Below, piece after piece: positions 6,236 to 7,662 of a stretch of 7,662 nt of DNA (positions are counted from its first letter, which is position 1; each line of letters begins with the position of its first letter). The notes beneath the pieces are model-generated. The model was not told the origin of the DNA. It did not search any database and was given only the letters and a program-made list of their open reading frames with translations. This DNA comes from Pseudomonadota bacterium. GTDB lineage: Bacteria > Desulfobacterota > Syntrophobacteria > Syntrophobacterales > Syntrophobacteraceae. The stretch spans positions 1 through 7,662 of the forward strand of contig JAEZXS010000001.1 in assembly GCA_023442755.1 (NCBI GenBank), written 5' to 3'. Both the position numbers and the translations under genes were made by a program.

Positions 6236-6934
6236 CTAGCGGAAAAAGCCCTGGAAAATCGGGATCAGCGCCAGGAGAAGAGGGGCTATTGCAATGGCCG
6301 GGACGAAATTTGCCAGGCGCAGGTTCTTTATGTCCAGCAGTCTTATGCCGATTCCGACGATGATCAGTCCGCCGGTTGCTGTCATCTCGGTTATCATCGA
6401 CTGGGTGAGAGTGCCGGAAAGACTGCCTGCAAAAAGGGTAATGGCGCCCTGGTAGATTAGGATCGAGACGGCTGAGAGCACGGTCCCCCATCCCATGCTT
6501 GCGGAAAATGCGACCGAGGCAAGCCCGTCCAGAACCGCCTTGATTGAGAGAAGCCGATAGTCGCCGTTCAATCCGTCCTCCAGCGATCCCAGGATCGCCA
6601 TCGGTCCGACGCAGAAGACGAGGCTTGCCGTCACGAATCCTTCGGCAAACGACCCGGAGCCGCGGGAGAATTTGTCCTGAACGTACTCGCCGAATCGTGC
6701 GAGCCTACTCTCTATGTCGAGCACCTCGCCGATAATTCCGCCCAGTACGATAGCCCCCAGCACCACGAGCACGTTCTCGGTCTTGTTGGCCATCTGAAAG
6801 CCGATGAGCATGATCACCAGCCCCAGGCCGTAGAGCACCGTCTGGCGGATTCTCCCGGGGAGCCTGGAGCCGGCGAATGCGCCGACGGCGCTGCCGGCGA
6901 CGATAGTCGCCACATTGATGAATGTGCCCGTCAT
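6236..6934 (-). CDS. DUF554 family (YqgA-like) integral membrane protein (232 aa)
   Basis: Recognised by the family pattern: MTGTFINVATIVAGSAVGAF at the start (compare E. coli YqgA, which begins MVIGPFINASAVLLGGVLGA), RLPGRIRQTVLYGLGLVIMLIG (25-46), VLGAIVLGGIIGEVLDIE (58-75), a FVTASLVFCVGPMAILGSLEDG stretch (about 100-121), and ATGGLIIVGIGIRLLDIKNLRLANFVPAI toward the C terminus. About six or seven hydrophobic segments place it in the inner membrane. The function of DUF554 is not established; a transport role is sometimes assumed. The ATG at 6934 overlaps the stop of the upstream protease gene as ATGA. No good Shine-Dalgarno is visible, so expression probably depends on translational coupling. 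An in-frame extension upstream (to 7300) is only the protease gene read in another frame. Confidence 0.88.
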   Translation of the reverse strand: MTGTFINVATIVAGSAVGAFAGSRLPGRIRQTVLYGLGLVIMLIGFQMANKTENVLVVLGAIVLGGIIGEVLDIESRLARFGEYVQDKFSRGSGSFAEGFVTASLVFCVGPMAILGSLEDGLNGDYRLLSIKAVLDGLASVAFSASMGWGTVLSAVSILIYQGAITLFAGSLSGTLTQSMITEMTATGGLIIVGIGIRLLDIKNLRLANFVPAIAIAPLLLALIPIFQGFFR

Positions 6935-7662
6935 GACAGGTTGCCCGGCCTTTCCGGCCTGGCGGAGCCGGCCCGTTCGAATTCTTTCCCGGCTTTCTCC
7001 AGGATAGAGACCCTCTCGGTTATGGGCGGATGCGAGTAGTGAAACCGGACATACAGCGGATGCGGGTTGAGATTGGAAAGGTTGTCCGCCGCAAGTCTTC
7101 TGAGTGCCGTTGTCATGGGGGCGGATGTCCCGATCATATTGACGGCAAAGATGTCGGCCTGTCTTTCGAAATGCCTGGATATGGCCATATAAACAGGCTG
7201 GAGGAAAAATCCCGCTTTCTGCCAGACGATTCCGGCCAGAAAGAGCCCGGCATAGGTGACGGGTGCGCTGAAGCCGAAAGCGGCATACAGCGGCGGCCAT
7301 TCGATAAGAAGAGAAGTCAGGTAGAACGCGACCAGGAAAAAGGCTTCGAAGATCGCGAGCTGCTTGAGAACATGTTTCCTGCGGAAATGACCGGCCTCAT
7401 GGGCCAGGACTGCGAGTATCTCTTCCTGGGTGTGCGATGCCAGGAGGGTGTCGAACAGAACGATCTGCTTGGTCTTCCCGATCCCGGTAAAATAGGCGTT
7501 CGTATGGCGGCTTCTCACGCCCGCATCCATCTGGAGGATCTTTTTGACGCGAATGCCGTTTTCCGCCATCAGCGCCTGGATCTTCCCGGCCAGGGCTTCG
7601 TCGCGAACCGGTTCGAACTTGTTGAAAAGCGGGGCTATCACTACGGGATACAGTACCGAAAG
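6931..7662 (-). CDS. M48 family zinc metalloprotease, Ste24/CaaX protease 1-like (5' end outside the window)
   Basis: The frame is open to the right edge of the window (LSVLYPVVIAPLFNKFEPV), so the N-terminal membrane segments lie beyond 7662. A GTG at 7641 is internal and not a credible start. About 243 residues are visible. The zinc site is HEAGH (codons 7401-7387), with third ligand Glu in FERQAD (ExxxD), codon 159 counted from 7641. Other Ste24 marks are IAPLFNKF, SRHTNAYFTGIGKTKQIVLFDT, and FHYSHPPITERV near the C terminus. Two hydrophobic segments (AIFEAFFLVAFYLTSLLI and APVTYAGLFLAGIVW) lie between the HExxH and the ExxxD motifs, as in this family. Bacterial homologues are inner-membrane proteases thought to act in envelope quality control; bacteria do not make CaaX-prenylated proteins, so the substrate is unknown. 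Its stop overlaps the DUF554 start by 4 bp. Confidence 0.92.
   Translation of the reverse strand, partial: LSVLYPVVIAPLFNKFEPVRDEALAGKIQALMAENGIRVKKILQMDAGVRSRHTNAYFTGIGKTKQIVLFDTLLASHTQEEILAVLAHEAGHFRRKHVLKQLAIFEAFFLVAFYLTSLLIEWPPLYAAFGFSAPVTYAGLFLAGIVWQKAGFFLQPVYMAISRHFERQADIFAVNMIGTSAPMTTALRRLAADNLSNLNPHPLYVRFHYSHPPITERVSILEKAGKEFERAGSARPERPGNLS

Noticed and set aside
6935..7300. Upstream extension of the DUF554 frame
   Set aside because: It lies wholly within the protease gene in another frame, and the family's usual N terminus begins at 6934.

Overview
The window (about 55-60% GC by eye) looks like a chromosomal segment from a Gram-negative anaerobe of the former Deltaproteobacteria, perhaps a Syntrophobacter-like lineage. 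That assignment is an inference from the gene families and their order (tRNA-Leu, tig, clpP; Kai-type genes next to PAS kinases). No taxonomic marker gene is present.

Left half, plus strand (1-3936): a Kai-like signalling cluster. It starts with the C-terminal end of one KaiB-like protein (1-150), followed by a complete second KaiB-like gene (227-565). Two sensor histidine kinases follow (592-1827 and 1966-3936). Both kinases open with the same N-terminal module, a short helix with an AIR-x-G-x-VDALVV motif and then a PAS domain. Their catalytic cores differ: the first is a classical HisKA kinase, the second a GAF plus HisKA_3 (NarL/UhpB-type) kinase. No KaiA, KaiC or response regulator lies in the window; a kaiC would be expected further left. 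The likely logic is that a KaiB-type thioredoxin-fold protein relays a signal to two kinases feeding different response regulators.

Middle, minus strand (6131 down to 3879): a housekeeping proteostasis unit, tRNA-Leu(UAG) - tig - clpP, read from a strong sigma70-like promoter at 6101-6131. It ends at an intrinsic terminator at 3879-3914. clpX does not follow clpP. The second kinase converges on clpP from the other side, and its last codons run through the clpP terminator.

Right end, minus strand (7662 down to 6236): a 5'-truncated Ste24/CaaX-type M48 zinc metalloprotease overlaps by 4 bp a DUF554 (YqgA-like) membrane protein, so the two are probably translationally coupled. The 158 bp between the DUF554 stop and the tRNA hold the tRNA promoter; I see no convincing terminator for the DUF554 operon there.
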